A DNA stretch of 64,000 bases, from contig NZ_BRVO01000002.1 of NCBI RefSeq assembly GCF_027924185.1, forward strand, positions 62,001 through 126,000, given 5' to 3'. The notes beneath the pieces are model-generated. The model did no database searches. It saw only the letters and a list, made by a program, of their open reading frames with translations, and was not told the DNA's origin. The position numbers and the translations under genes were made by a program. Each line of letters starts with the position of its first letter. The stretch's first letter is position 1. The DNA comes from Neptunitalea lumnitzerae. Its GTDB lineage: Bacteria; Bacteroidota; Bacteroidia; Flavobacteriales; Flavobacteriaceae. Shown here piece by piece: positions 37,169 through 47,643 of this stretch.

Positions 37169-38623
37169 TTATTTATTAGGCATATAGTGATGCGCTAGAT
37201 TTTTACTTTTCTGTGTTGTAGATAATAAAGACGTAAAATCGATATCGTAGATATCTGCAAACGCATTTACAATAATACCTTCATGATCAAGAACAATCAC
37301 TTTGTTCATTTTGTTGAGTAAAAGCTTTTTATTTGTTTTATTAAAGTCTGTAACGCGATATTGATTTTCGGTATTAAGATTGAATTTTTTTAAGGTATTT
37401 CTCCATTCATTCTGAGGTAAGTCTAAATTAACACCTACAAAATTTACTTTAGGAAAGTCTTTGTGAAGTTCGTGTACTCTTTTTAAGATATTATGAAAAT
37501 GATTCTTTTGTTTTAAAGACCAAAAGTAATAAACCGTTAAGGTGTTATTGGTGATATCGTAGATATCCTCTTGGTTTCCTTCTTCATTGATAAAGTGAAC
37601 ATCTGTAATTTTATTACCAGCTTGTAATGCACTAATGGTATTGTATATTTCAGTTATTTCTGGAAGGTATTGATTGTTGCCCGCATATTTTTTAAACTCT
37701 TCTAAATACTCTTGATCTAAAGAAAGGTCTCTTTCTTCATCTAAGAAAAACATATAGGCTGCATTTCTTAATACAATATCTTTAACGCTTTTATCGGTAA
37801 TAGCCTCCTCTAAGTACTTTAATTTATTGATATGGAATGGATACGTTTTTACCACTTCTTTTGCGGTTAATTCTGGTTGTGCATCCGAAACATTAATGTA
37901 AGATTTTCCGGAAGCGTATAACTTTAAGTATTTTTGATATGGATAAAATCCACCAAGTTTTTCTTCATTGAAATTTATATGATCTCTAAAGTTGTAATAT
38001 GCATCCGTTAATTCAGTTTCATCTACTTTTTCATCATATAATTTGTGGTGTACATACGGGTATATTTCAACATATCTGTATAATGTTAAATCTAAATTGG
38101 TTTCTAGTAATTCTTGTGTAAGTAAACTAGGGTGTTGGTTTGTATAAAAGATGCCTAATTTGTTAGATCTAACATCATGAATAGAATCAATTTTATTCTT
38201 AAAAGCTATAGGGGGTAACTTAAAAAACTTTTCTTTAATTAGTTTTTTGTCTTCTTCATCTTGTAAAAATTGACTTATTAAGATGTTGTTTTTTTTCGCG
38301 CCTTTTCCTGAAAATACCAAGGATTCATCAAAATCCATTGTGTTTAAGCGTAGTAGTAAACTATCACCTTGTTCTAATATAATGTATTGGTGTTCAGGCT
38401 GATTTGAGAATTTATAAATTCCGCCTTCAAGTTTATCAAACCGAAATGAAAACCTATTATGAGCATCAAGCTTTACAGAGTCAAAAGCATTATCATTTTT
38501 GTAGAGTACAACATAATCGTGTTTCGGGTTCACTATTTGTCCTCCGAAATACGTATACACCTCGTCATCATTTCCACAGCTCACTAAGGTACATATGAAA
38601 AGTAAATAGAATATCTTATTCAT
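37169..38623 (-). CDS. Lipoprotein with thioredoxin-like C-terminal domain lacking CXXC
   Basis: The start is taken at the ATG at 38623 (MNKIFYLLFICTLVSC), giving a 484-residue lipoprotein; GNDDE after the cysteine is a strong surface-export signal. Residues 25-110 look like the DUF4369 beta domain found in front of TlpA-type thioredoxins (GGQIVNPKHDYVVLYKNDNAFDS). The last 120 residues follow the TlpA pattern (TLTVYYFWSLKQKNHFHNIL, VNFVGVNLDLPQNEWR, VIVLDHEGIIVNA), but the redox motif after the FWS strand is SLKQKN with no cysteine. It cannot be a normal disulfide reductase and may be a binding or structural relative. Confidence 0.82.
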   Translation of the reverse strand: MNKIFYLLFICTLVSCGNDDEVYTYFGGQIVNPKHDYVVLYKNDNAFDSVKLDAHNRFSFRFDKLEGGIYKFSNQPEHQYIILEQGDSLLLRLNTMDFDESLVFSGKGAKKNNILISQFLQDEEDKKLIKEKFFKLPPIAFKNKIDSIHDVRSNKLGIFYTNQHPSLLTQELLETNLDLTLYRYVEIYPYVHHKLYDEKVDETELTDAYYNFRDHINFNEEKLGGFYPYQKYLKLYASGKSYINVSDAQPELTAKEVVKTYPFHINKLKYLEEAITDKSVKDIVLRNAAYMFFLDEERDLSLDQEYLEEFKKYAGNNQYLPEITEIYNTISALQAGNKITDVHFINEEGNQEDIYDITNNTLTVYYFWSLKQKNHFHNILKRVHELHKDFPKVNFVGVNLDLPQNEWRNTLKKFNLNTENQYRVTDFNKTNKKLLLNKMNKVIVLDHEGIIVNAFADIYDIDFTSLLSTTQKSKNLAHHYMPNK

Positions 38624-38763
38624 AAAGTTTGTTGCGTCCAAAAGGGAAAATTATTGTCTGCAAATCTAATGAAGTGTACTTATCTAAGGTGTTAATACGT
38701 AGTTAAAAATAAAGATTCTTAACACTTTAGACAGGTAATTCTAGTGTTTGTAATTATATTTCT

Positions 38764-38771
38764 TAATTTTG
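38764..38771 (+). promoter_or_regulatory. -7 box of the ABC-F gene
   Basis: TAATTTTG matches TAnnTTTG, 32 bp before the ATG. The nearest TTTG upstream is only 13 bp away, so the -33 element is uncertain. Confidence 0.4.
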
Positions 38772-38800
38772 CAAATTATTGTAAAACACATAATAACTAA

Positions 38801-40429
<1,629 letters not shown>

Positions 40430-40449
40430 ACTTCAATTACCATAGATAA

Positions 40450-40487
40450 TTAAAAAAGGAGCATTTATATAAATGCTCCTTTTTTAA
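40450..40487. terminator. Bidirectional terminator after the ABC-F gene
   Basis: It is a 38-bp near-perfect palindrome (ttaaaaaaggagcattta with its complement), flanked by A and T runs between convergent genes. Confidence 0.9.
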
Positions 40488-40506
40488 TTCAGTCTACAAG
40501 ATTTAA

Positions 40507-40746
40507 TTAGTTATCCATTAAATCTACATAAGCTTCTTCAATAACTTCTTGTGCTTGTATTACGTTTTCTCTTGGGACATAAACATTTAGTTTTTCAGGT
40601 ACCTTTTGCTCGTTAGTAACAACATCTTTGTAAAAGTCATCATCTTCTAGAGAAGCTTTAATGCCATTTTCTATTAAACGTTCTTTAATCATTGTGGCAG
40701 TAATTTCTGTGCCTGTAAATACTTTAATTCCATTTTCTAGCCTCAT
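40507..40746 (-). CDS. DUF2007-domain protein
   Basis: A 79-residue protein of the DUF2007 type ('putative signal transducing protein'). It starts MRLENGIKVFTGTEITATMIKERLIENGIKA and has the paired strand LNVYVPRENVIQAQEVIEEA. It resembles the neighbouring 76-residue protein in layout, although identity is low. The 97-bp gap to that gene contains no clear terminator, so they may be co-transcribed. Function unknown. Confidence 0.8.
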   Translation of the reverse strand: MRLENGIKVFTGTEITATMIKERLIENGIKASLEDDDFYKDVVTNEQKVPEKLNVYVPRENVIQAQEVIEEAYVDLMDN

Positions 40747-40842
40747 ATCTCAATAAAGAATTTTAATTTTTATTCAAAAATAAGAGGTTTTATAGAGAGT
40801 ATGTAACTGATTAACAAGTTTTAATATTTGTGTTAACGTATT

Positions 40843-41070
40843 TTAAACATTTTCGTTCTCAAGAGAAGCTACAACCTCTTTGGAAAGTGTTAATTCATCT
40901 TTATGAACAAAAAGCTGAACATTATTAATAATTTTTGGAGCAAAACCGGCTAGTCTGCCAGACTCAGTTTCATCTTTAACTATAGGCTCAATTCCTTTTT
41001 CTTCAAGTGCTGCAATAATTTGTTTTGCAGCAATGCTTGAACCTTCAAAAACTTTTTCAAAATCTTTCAT
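40843..41070 (-). CDS. DUF2007-domain protein, second copy
   Basis: The start is taken at the ATG at 41070 (MKDFEKVFEGSSIAAKQI), 2 nt after the stop of the upstream gene; an ATG 3 codons earlier would overlap that stop. It is 75 residues long. The pattern KVFEGSSIAAKQIIAALEEKGIEPIVKDE then NVQLFVHKDELTLSKEVVASL matches DUF2007. It is translationally linked to the membrane protein before it. Confidence 0.78.
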   Translation of the reverse strand: MKDFEKVFEGSSIAAKQIIAALEEKGIEPIVKDETESGRLAGFAPKIINNVQLFVHKDELTLSKEVVASLENENV

Positions 41071-41072
41071 AA

Positions 41073-41780
41073 TTACCACGCATTAAAATATTTTTTATTC
41101 CAAACTCTATTACTTACACTTTTGCCTTGAGCAAAACTAAAGTAGAGTGATAAACCAATGAAACCCTTCATTACAAATAATAATAAAACCCAAAACATAT
41201 AGGGTTCTGGCTTCTTGGTAAACATACTTAAAGGTAGTGCTTTTGTAATAATTATGCTTACTATTGAAAGGAAGATTAATAGATTTAAGAAATTTTTAAA
41301 AGGTAGCATGGCTATTTTCCTAAAAGAACTTAAATCATTTCCCCATTTATGAATTAAATAGTAATAGCCATTACCCATAGGTGCAAATAATAAAGGGTCG
41401 TCTGCACTTTTTAGTTGAAAGAATTTAGCAGGAGCCATAAGGGATAGGTTCTTTATTGAGACTCCGTGTTCTAACTCTAATGCTTTTACTTTATCTAAAG
41501 CTTCTGTAGGTAAGGGGGCTTTAAAAATGGAGGCGCATAGAAAACGAAGTCGGTAGGTAATGCAAATTTCCTTTATTTGATCTACATGATATATCTTTGA
41601 GGTATCTAATAAGTCAAAATTAAAGTAATTTATTTCTGTTGTTCCTTTAGTCTTTATTTTTTCTAACGTAGTTTTTTGACTTAATATAGCCTTTACTTCC
41701 TCCATAACAACTGTTTCGTTTGCTTGTTTATTTCTAAGCAAACACAGTTTTTCCTCGATGTTTGTTTTCTTTAATGCCAT
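41073..41780 (-). CDS. Membrane protein of unknown function
   Basis: A 235-residue protein with a soluble N-terminal part (residues 1-155) and two membrane segments near 165-185 (LNLLIFLSIVSIIITKALPL) and 195-215 (PYMFWVLLLFVMKGFIGLSL). I do not recognise the family. It is followed with a 2-nt gap by the DUF2007 gene, so it belongs to a small unit with one or both DUF2007 proteins. A 9-bp inverted repeat (41782-41790 with 41812-41820) ends one base before the start codon and may limit translation. Confidence 0.75.
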   Translation of the reverse strand: MALKKTNIEEKLCLLRNKQANETVVMEEVKAILSQKTTLEKIKTKGTTEINYFNFDLLDTSKIYHVDQIKEICITYRLRFLCASIFKAPLPTEALDKVKALELEHGVSIKNLSLMAPAKFFQLKSADDPLLFAPMGNGYYYLIHKWGNDLSSFRKIAMLPFKNFLNLLIFLSIVSIIITKALPLSMFTKKPEPYMFWVLLLFVMKGFIGLSLYFSFAQGKSVSNRVWNKKYFNAW

Positions 41781-41984
41781 TCTTATTTGGGTTTTGGTAT
41801 TTTAAAAATAACCAAATAAGTACACTATATCAAGTATTTAGAAGAATGGGAGAGTGTTAATATATACTTAAATATATATTTTTAGATACTAATACGCTTT
41901 AAAGTTAGTTAAGTATATGTTATTTCCCAAGTTACATATTTCAGGTACAGTAGGTGATGTTTGAAATGTAGAATACCTGAAAAA

Positions 41985-42016
41985 AAAAGCCTTTGTAAAA
42001 TTTTACAAAGGCTTTT
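41985..42016 (-). terminator. Terminator of pheT
   Basis: A perfect 16-bp palindrome (aaaagcctttgtaaaa with its complement), with A-run at 41981-41988, lies 23 bp past the pheT stop. Confidence 0.9.
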
Positions 42017-42038
42017 TCTTTATATAAGAATATTGAAT

Positions 42039-44465
42039 TTATCTTAGGGTAGCAGCAAATTGTTTTTCAAAACTACTCTGTAGTTTAGTCATCACTTTAT
42101 CTATTTGCTTATCCGTTAAAGTTTTATTTTCATCTTGTAAAATAAAGCTTATAGCGTAGCTTTTTTTGCCTTCAGGTAACTTATCACCTTCATATACATC
42201 AAATAAGCTAACTTCTTTTAATAAAGCCTTTTCGCTTTGCTTAGCTACTTTGTATATGTCTTCAAAAGTAACTGTAGTATCTAATAATAGCGCTAAATCT
42301 CTACGTACTTCAGGATGCTTAGGAATATCAGTATATTGTACTTTATTAAATTTAGCTACTTCTAAAATATTATCCCAGTTAAAGTCTGCAAATAGTACTT
42401 CTTGTTTAATATCTAGAGCCTTTAAAACTTGCTTTTTAACTTTACCAAACTCAACTAATTTTGTGTTTTTAGCAAACGTAAGTGTAAGTCCTTCTGAGAA
42501 AACATCACTTTTTACAGGAGTAGTTTTAATTTTGTTAATACCCAGTCTTTCTAAAATAGATAAAAGAGTACCTTTTAAGTAAAAGAAATCACTTGTTTGG
42601 TTGGTTGTATTCCAGCTTTCTTTGTTTCTGTTTCCTGTTACAAAAATGCCCAAATGTTTTTGCTCAGAATAGGCGTCATATTTGTGGTATGACTTACCAA
42701 ACTCATATAATTTAAGATCGGTTCTCCTACGGTTAATGTTATATGCTACTGCTTCTAAGCCAGAGAATAAGATAGATTGGCGCATTACAGCCAAATCATT
42801 ACTCAATGGGTTTAACATGGTTACATTGTGTTCTTCACTTAATTGTTCGCTAAGTGAAACATAAGAACCTGTTGTTAAACTATTAGACATGATTTCATTA
42901 AATCCTTGAGCTACTAGTTGATTGGCAATAATGTTCTGAATTTTATAATCATCAAACTTAGATGAATGTGCCATTGAGGCATTTAATTTTTCAGAAAATT
43001 CAATGTTGTTGTAACCATATACACGTAAGATTTCTTCAATCACATCTGCTTCTCTCTGCACATCTACACGGTATGATGGAATGGTTAAACCAATACCAGC
43101 CTCAGTAACACTGTTTACCTTAATCTCTAACGATGATAGAATAGATTTAATGGTTTCTGTAGAAAGATTTTGTCCTACTAACTTATTTACTTTCTCAAAT
43201 GTTAAGAATACTTGGAAGTCTTCAAACTTCTTAGGGTAGAAGTCAATAACTTCAGAGGTAATATTACCACCTGCAATTTGTTTAATTAATAATGCAGCAC
43301 GTAACAAAGCGTATTTTGTAAAGTTTACATCAATACCTCTTTCAAAACGGAAAGAAGCATCTGTGTTTAAACCATGGCGTTTAGCTGTTTTTCTAACCGA
43401 AACAGGATTGAAGTAAGCGCTCTCTAAAAAGATAGATTTAGTATGCTCTGTAACCCCAGATTTAAGACCACCAAAAACACCAGCAATACACAATGGTTTT
43501 TCGTTATCATAAATCATTAGGTCGTCAGCATCTAAAGTACGTTCAACTTCATCAAGCGTAGTGAATTTAGTACCTGCTTCAGCAGTTTTAACTACTATTT
43601 TGTTACCTGTAATTTTATTAGCATCAAAAGCATGTAATGGTTGCCCTAATTCGTGCATTACATAATTAGTAATATCTACTACATTATTTTTAGGAGCTAA
43701 ACCAATAGCTTTTAATCTGTTTTGTAACCAAGCAGGAGATTCTTTAATTTCAATATCGCTTATGGTTACCCCACAGTATCTTGGTGCAAGGTCTGTGTTC
43801 TCAACCTCTACATCAATTTTTAAAGTTCTGTTGTCTACATGGAAACTACTAACAGAAGGAGAAATTAATTCGGCGTGAATTTCTTTTTGTAAAAGACCCG
43901 CTTTTAAATCTCTTGCCACCCCGTAATGACTCATAGCATCTGCACGGTTAGGAGTAAGGCCTATTTCAAAAACTTCATCAGATTCTACCTCAAATATAGA
44001 AGCACAAGGTGTACCAGGTTCTAAATCTTCAGCTAAAACCATAATACCTTCATGACTTTTTCCTAAGCCTAATTCATCTTCGGCGCAAATCATACCAAAG
44101 CTTTCTTCACCTCTAATTTTACCTTTTTTAATGGTCCATTCTTCACCCTTGTCATCATAAAGAACGGTTCCAATAGTGGCTACAGGAACTTTTTGACCTT
44201 TTGCAACATTAGGAGCTCCACAAACAATTTGTACAACTTCGCCGTTTCCTAAATCTACTTTTGTAACTCTTAGGCGGTCTGCATTAGGGTGCTGCTCACA
44301 TTCTAAAACGTGACCAACAACAATACCTTTAAGTCCTCCTTTTACAGATTCAAAAGTTTCAACACCTTCTACTTCTAAACCTAAATCGGTTAGTAGTTCA
44401 GATGTTTGATCAGAATTCCAGTCTACTTTAATAAATTGTTTTAACCAGTTGTAAGAAATTTTCAT
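42039..44465 (-). CDS. pheT: Phenylalanine--tRNA ligase subunit beta
   Basis: An 808-residue complete beta subunit; the heterotetramer with PheS charges tRNA-Phe. Domains in order are the short N-terminal helix KISYNWLKQF, the tRNA-binding OB fold (VVGHVLECEQHPNADRL), the B3/B4 editing region with PNRADAMSHYGVARDL and LDEVERTLDADDLMI, the core B5 and catalytic-like domain, and the C-terminal ferredoxin-like anticodon domain (KHPEVRRDLALLLD). pheS is not adjacent, which is usual for this phylum. A TATCTTTG box at 44485-44492 precedes it. Confidence 0.97.
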   Translation of the reverse strand: MKISYNWLKQFIKVDWNSDQTSELLTDLGLEVEGVETFESVKGGLKGIVVGHVLECEQHPNADRLRVTKVDLGNGEVVQIVCGAPNVAKGQKVPVATIGTVLYDDKGEEWTIKKGKIRGEESFGMICAEDELGLGKSHEGIMVLAEDLEPGTPCASIFEVESDEVFEIGLTPNRADAMSHYGVARDLKAGLLQKEIHAELISPSVSSFHVDNRTLKIDVEVENTDLAPRYCGVTISDIEIKESPAWLQNRLKAIGLAPKNNVVDITNYVMHELGQPLHAFDANKITGNKIVVKTAEAGTKFTTLDEVERTLDADDLMIYDNEKPLCIAGVFGGLKSGVTEHTKSIFLESAYFNPVSVRKTAKRHGLNTDASFRFERGIDVNFTKYALLRAALLIKQIAGGNITSEVIDFYPKKFEDFQVFLTFEKVNKLVGQNLSTETIKSILSSLEIKVNSVTEAGIGLTIPSYRVDVQREADVIEEILRVYGYNNIEFSEKLNASMAHSSKFDDYKIQNIIANQLVAQGFNEIMSNSLTTGSYVSLSEQLSEEHNVTMLNPLSNDLAVMRQSILFSGLEAVAYNINRRRTDLKLYEFGKSYHKYDAYSEQKHLGIFVTGNRNKESWNTTNQTSDFFYLKGTLLSILERLGINKIKTTPVKSDVFSEGLTLTFAKNTKLVEFGKVKKQVLKALDIKQEVLFADFNWDNILEVAKFNKVQYTDIPKHPEVRRDLALLLDTTVTFEDIYKVAKQSEKALLKEVSLFDVYEGDKLPEGKKSYAISFILQDENKTLTDKQIDKVMTKLQSSFEKQFAATLR

Positions 44466-44484
44466 TGTACAATTTTTGAGATGC

Positions 44485-44492
44485 CAAAGATA
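44485..44492 (-). promoter_or_regulatory. -7 box of pheT
   Basis: TATCTTTG on the minus strand matches TAnnTTTG, 20 bp before the ATG. No convincing -33 element was seen. Confidence 0.45.
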
Positions 44493-44543
44493 ATAATAGA
44501 AATGCTATTTTAAAGGGAATTTTACTGAAAGATTATCTTTAAA

Positions 44544-45434
44544 CTATATTATTAAAGACCAAATAAACGTTGTAATTAATGAAATAGGAATCCCTAAGCC
44601 TAGAATCATATTGGCTAATTTAGGATTCAGGTTATAGTCTGCTGCTATAATCGCAGCCGTTACCATAGGCGCCATGGCGGCTTCAAAAATAGTTACTTGT
44701 TTTATAAGCCCACTACTTTGCATCAATAAACTCAATAATAATATAACACTTGGCGCTATCATTAATTTATACAGTAGGCTTAAACTTATAAGTCTAATAT
44801 CGGTTCTCCAGTTTTTAATATTTAGTTGCAATCCTACAGAAAATAAAGCTAACGGGACTAAGGTAGCTCCTATGATATTTAAAAACTCTTCCATGGGACT
44901 ATAATCAATAAAAGGAGCCGTAATTAGTGCAATTAATGATACTACAAAAGGAGGAAAGCTAAAAACCTTTCTTACCAAAAATAGCGGCTTCACCTTTGTT
45001 TCTTGTGATGCTTTTAGCGCTATGATAATTCCAAAAGTAGAGGTGATGATAAAACATGCTTGATCACAAAGTACTGCCACTTGTAAACCATTTTCAAAAT
45101 AAGCTTGCGTTAATGGAAAACCTAAAAAAGATGTGTTTCCTAGCCCAGATACCAAAATAAGAGCAGTTTTGGTAGCGCGTGTCATGGCATATTTCTTAGC
45201 TATTAAATTGATAAAAAGGTACGATCCAATCCAAACCACTAAAGGCATAGATAACGGTAAGATGAGCTCGGTACTCCATTCAATTTTTGGTATGTATTTT
45301 AAAGCAAATGCTGGCAGTGCTATATTGATAAGCCAAGCATTAACCGATTTATGAGAATCTTGAGGAAGGTATTTGTATTTTTTAAGTAAAACACCACTTA
45401 CAATACAGAAAAAGATAATTATAAAATTAATCAT
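44544..45434 (-). CDS. AEC-family (auxin efflux carrier-like) transporter
   Basis: A 296-residue membrane protein with about ten hydrophobic segments along its whole length (for example FIIIFFCIVSGVLLK at the start and NMILGLGIPISLITTFIWSLII at the end). The repeat SGLGNTSFLGFPLTQAYF and LVPLALFSVGLQLN match the crossover region of AEC carriers, which move organic anions or auxin-like acids by an elevator mechanism. The substrate is unknown. It is in the same direction as recG, 4 bp after its stop, so both probably share a transcript. Confidence 0.9.
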   Translation of the reverse strand: MINFIIIFFCIVSGVLLKKYKYLPQDSHKSVNAWLINIALPAFALKYIPKIEWSTELILPLSMPLVVWIGSYLFINLIAKKYAMTRATKTALILVSGLGNTSFLGFPLTQAYFENGLQVAVLCDQACFIITSTFGIIIALKASQETKVKPLFLVRKVFSFPPFVVSLIALITAPFIDYSPMEEFLNIIGATLVPLALFSVGLQLNIKNWRTDIRLISLSLLYKLMIAPSVILLLSLLMQSSGLIKQVTIFEAAMAPMVTAAIIAADYNLNPKLANMILGLGIPISLITTFIWSLII

Positions 45435-45438
45435 GGTT

Positions 45439-47544
45439 TTAGCTTATATAATTCCAAATAGTCTTGTTGGCTTGAATTTTTTTATAAGTGTTTAGTACCA
45501 CTTTATTTTCTTCAAGTCTTAGGTTAGGGTCATTTTTCAAAAGTTTCATAGCGTAATACCTAGCAGCTTTTAAAATGTCGTTATCCTTTACAATATCTGC
45601 AATACGTAAATTAAGTACACCACTTTGTTGGGTGCCCATAATATCTCCCGGACCTCTTAGCTTAAGGTCTACTTCTGCTATTTCAAAACCATCATTGGTA
45701 CGTACCATAGTTTCTAATCGGGTTTTAGAATCGTCAGACAGTTTATGACTGGTCATTAAAATACAGTAACTCTGTTCTGCGCCTCTACCTACACGGCCTC
45801 TTAACTGGTGTAATTGTGATAAGCCAAAGCGTTCTGCACTCTCTATAATCATAACCGAAGCATTGGGTACATTTACACCTACTTCAATAACCGTTGTAGC
45901 CACCATAATTTGAGTTTCACCTCTTACAAAGCGTTCCATTTCAACATCTTTATCGGCAGGTTTCATTTGTCCGTGTACAATGGATATTTGATATTTAGGA
46001 GCAGGAAAATCTCTGGCTATGCTTTCATAACCATCCATTAAATCTTTATAATCTAAGGTTTCAGATTCCTGAATAAGTGGGTATACAATATATACTTGTC
46101 TGCCCAAAGCTATTTCATCTCTTATAAATTGGAATACCTTTAATCTGTTACTGTCGTACCTGTGAACTGTCTTAATGGGTTTTCTTCCTGGTGGTAATTC
46201 ATCTATTACAGAAATGTCTAAATCTCCATATAAGCTCATTGCTAGGGTACGAGGGATGGGGGTAGCAGTCATTACTAATACATGGGGTGGTATATCATTC
46301 TTATGCCAAAGTTTAGCTCTTTGTGCCACACCAAACCTGTGCTGTTCATCTATAATAGCTAATCCCAAATTATTAAACTGAACCTTGTCTTCTAGGATAG
46401 CGTGTGTACCAATTAAAATATGTAATGAGCCGTCTAGCAAGGCTTCATGTATTTCTTTACGTTCAGCAGTTTTAGTAGAACCTGTTAAAAGTCTGATATT
46501 AATAGGTAGTTTTTCAACTAGCTCTAATAACCCATTATAATGTTGTGTAGCTAAAATTTCGGTAGGCGCCATAATACAAGCCTGAAAACCGTTATCTATT
46601 GCTAATAGCGCACTTAAAAGTGCCACAATAGTTTTTCCACTACCTACGTCTCCTTGCAGTAATCGGTTCATTTGGGCATTGCTACCTAAATCTTTTCTAA
46701 TTTCTTTAATAACCCGCTTTTGCGCATTGGTTAAATCAAATGGCAGGTGGTTGGCATAGAAATCATTAAATAAAACCCCCACTTGATCAAAGGTGTATCC
46801 TTTAATTTTTTGCTTTCTAATCAGGTTTTTTAAAATTAGTTGAAGCTGAATATAAAAGAGTTCTTCAAATTTTAATCGGTATTGTGCTTGAGCTAATTTT
46901 TGGGTTGTTCTAGGAAAATGAATATTAAAAAGCGATTCAGCTTTATTCATTAGCTTCAGTTCTTCCAATAGGTATTTAGGCAAGGTATCGTAAAATTTAC
47001 CGCCAGATTCTCTAAATAACTCTTGTATTAACTGGTTCATTACCCTATTGGTAATTCCCATTTTAGTAAGCTTTTCGGTAGAAGGATATACCGGTTGCAT
47101 GGCTGTTTTTAAACTAGCTTTATGATCTTCCAATAACTCCATTTCAGGATGCGGAAGACTAAACGTACCATTAAACCAATTACACTTTCCATAAACTACA
47201 TATGGGGTGTTTAGTTTTATGCTATCCTTAATCCATTTATGGCCCTTAAACCACACCAATTCCATTTCCCCTGTATCATCTATAAAGGTAGCTACTAAAC
47301 GTTTCCCGCGTTTTTGCTCTACCATTTTTAGATGCACAATTTTACCTACTATTTGTACTTCAGCAGAATTTCTGTGTAGCTGATTGATTTTGTAATAGTT
47401 GGTTTTATCAATGTATTTATTCGGAAAAAAATTGATGAGATCTTTATAATAATGGATGCCTAATTCTTGTTTTAAAAGAGTAGCACGCTGAGGGCCAACT
47501 CGTTTCAAATAATCAATTGGTGTATTTAAGAAATTAGGATTCAT
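45439..47544 (-). CDS. recG: ATP-dependent DNA helicase RecG
   Basis: RecG reverses stalled replication forks. The 701-residue protein has the N-terminal wedge OB domain, then helicase motif I LQGDVGSGKT, motif II DEQH in AIIDEQHRFG, motif III VMTATPIPRTLAM, and the C-terminal helicase with QLRGRVGRGAEQSYC. The C-terminal RecG-specific part (RLEENKVVL) is present. Length is slightly above average for the family. It is divergent from the M1 peptidase gene. In other bacteria RecG is a partner of the SSB tip. Confidence 0.97.
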   Translation of the reverse strand: MNPNFLNTPIDYLKRVGPQRATLLKQELGIHYYKDLINFFPNKYIDKTNYYKINQLHRNSAEVQIVGKIVHLKMVEQKRGKRLVATFIDDTGEMELVWFKGHKWIKDSIKLNTPYVVYGKCNWFNGTFSLPHPEMELLEDHKASLKTAMQPVYPSTEKLTKMGITNRVMNQLIQELFRESGGKFYDTLPKYLLEELKLMNKAESLFNIHFPRTTQKLAQAQYRLKFEELFYIQLQLILKNLIRKQKIKGYTFDQVGVLFNDFYANHLPFDLTNAQKRVIKEIRKDLGSNAQMNRLLQGDVGSGKTIVALLSALLAIDNGFQACIMAPTEILATQHYNGLLELVEKLPINIRLLTGSTKTAERKEIHEALLDGSLHILIGTHAILEDKVQFNNLGLAIIDEQHRFGVAQRAKLWHKNDIPPHVLVMTATPIPRTLAMSLYGDLDISVIDELPPGRKPIKTVHRYDSNRLKVFQFIRDEIALGRQVYIVYPLIQESETLDYKDLMDGYESIARDFPAPKYQISIVHGQMKPADKDVEMERFVRGETQIMVATTVIEVGVNVPNASVMIIESAERFGLSQLHQLRGRVGRGAEQSYCILMTSHKLSDDSKTRLETMVRTNDGFEIAEVDLKLRGPGDIMGTQQSGVLNLRIADIVKDNDILKAARYYAMKLLKNDPNLRLEENKVVLNTYKKIQANKTIWNYIS

Positions 47545-47643
47545 AGCGCTAATTTAGCTAAATTATAGCTTTTGCAAAGTCTGAATTTATTTTAATAAAA
47601 CTAGCTATTTATTGTATTTTAGTGCAAATTATAAATACCTATA

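Noticed and set aside
41940-41981. Inverted repeat ttcaggta/tacctgaa as a separate terminator
   Set aside because: It lies beyond the pheT terminator and its A-run belongs to that hairpin; no gene reads into it from the left.
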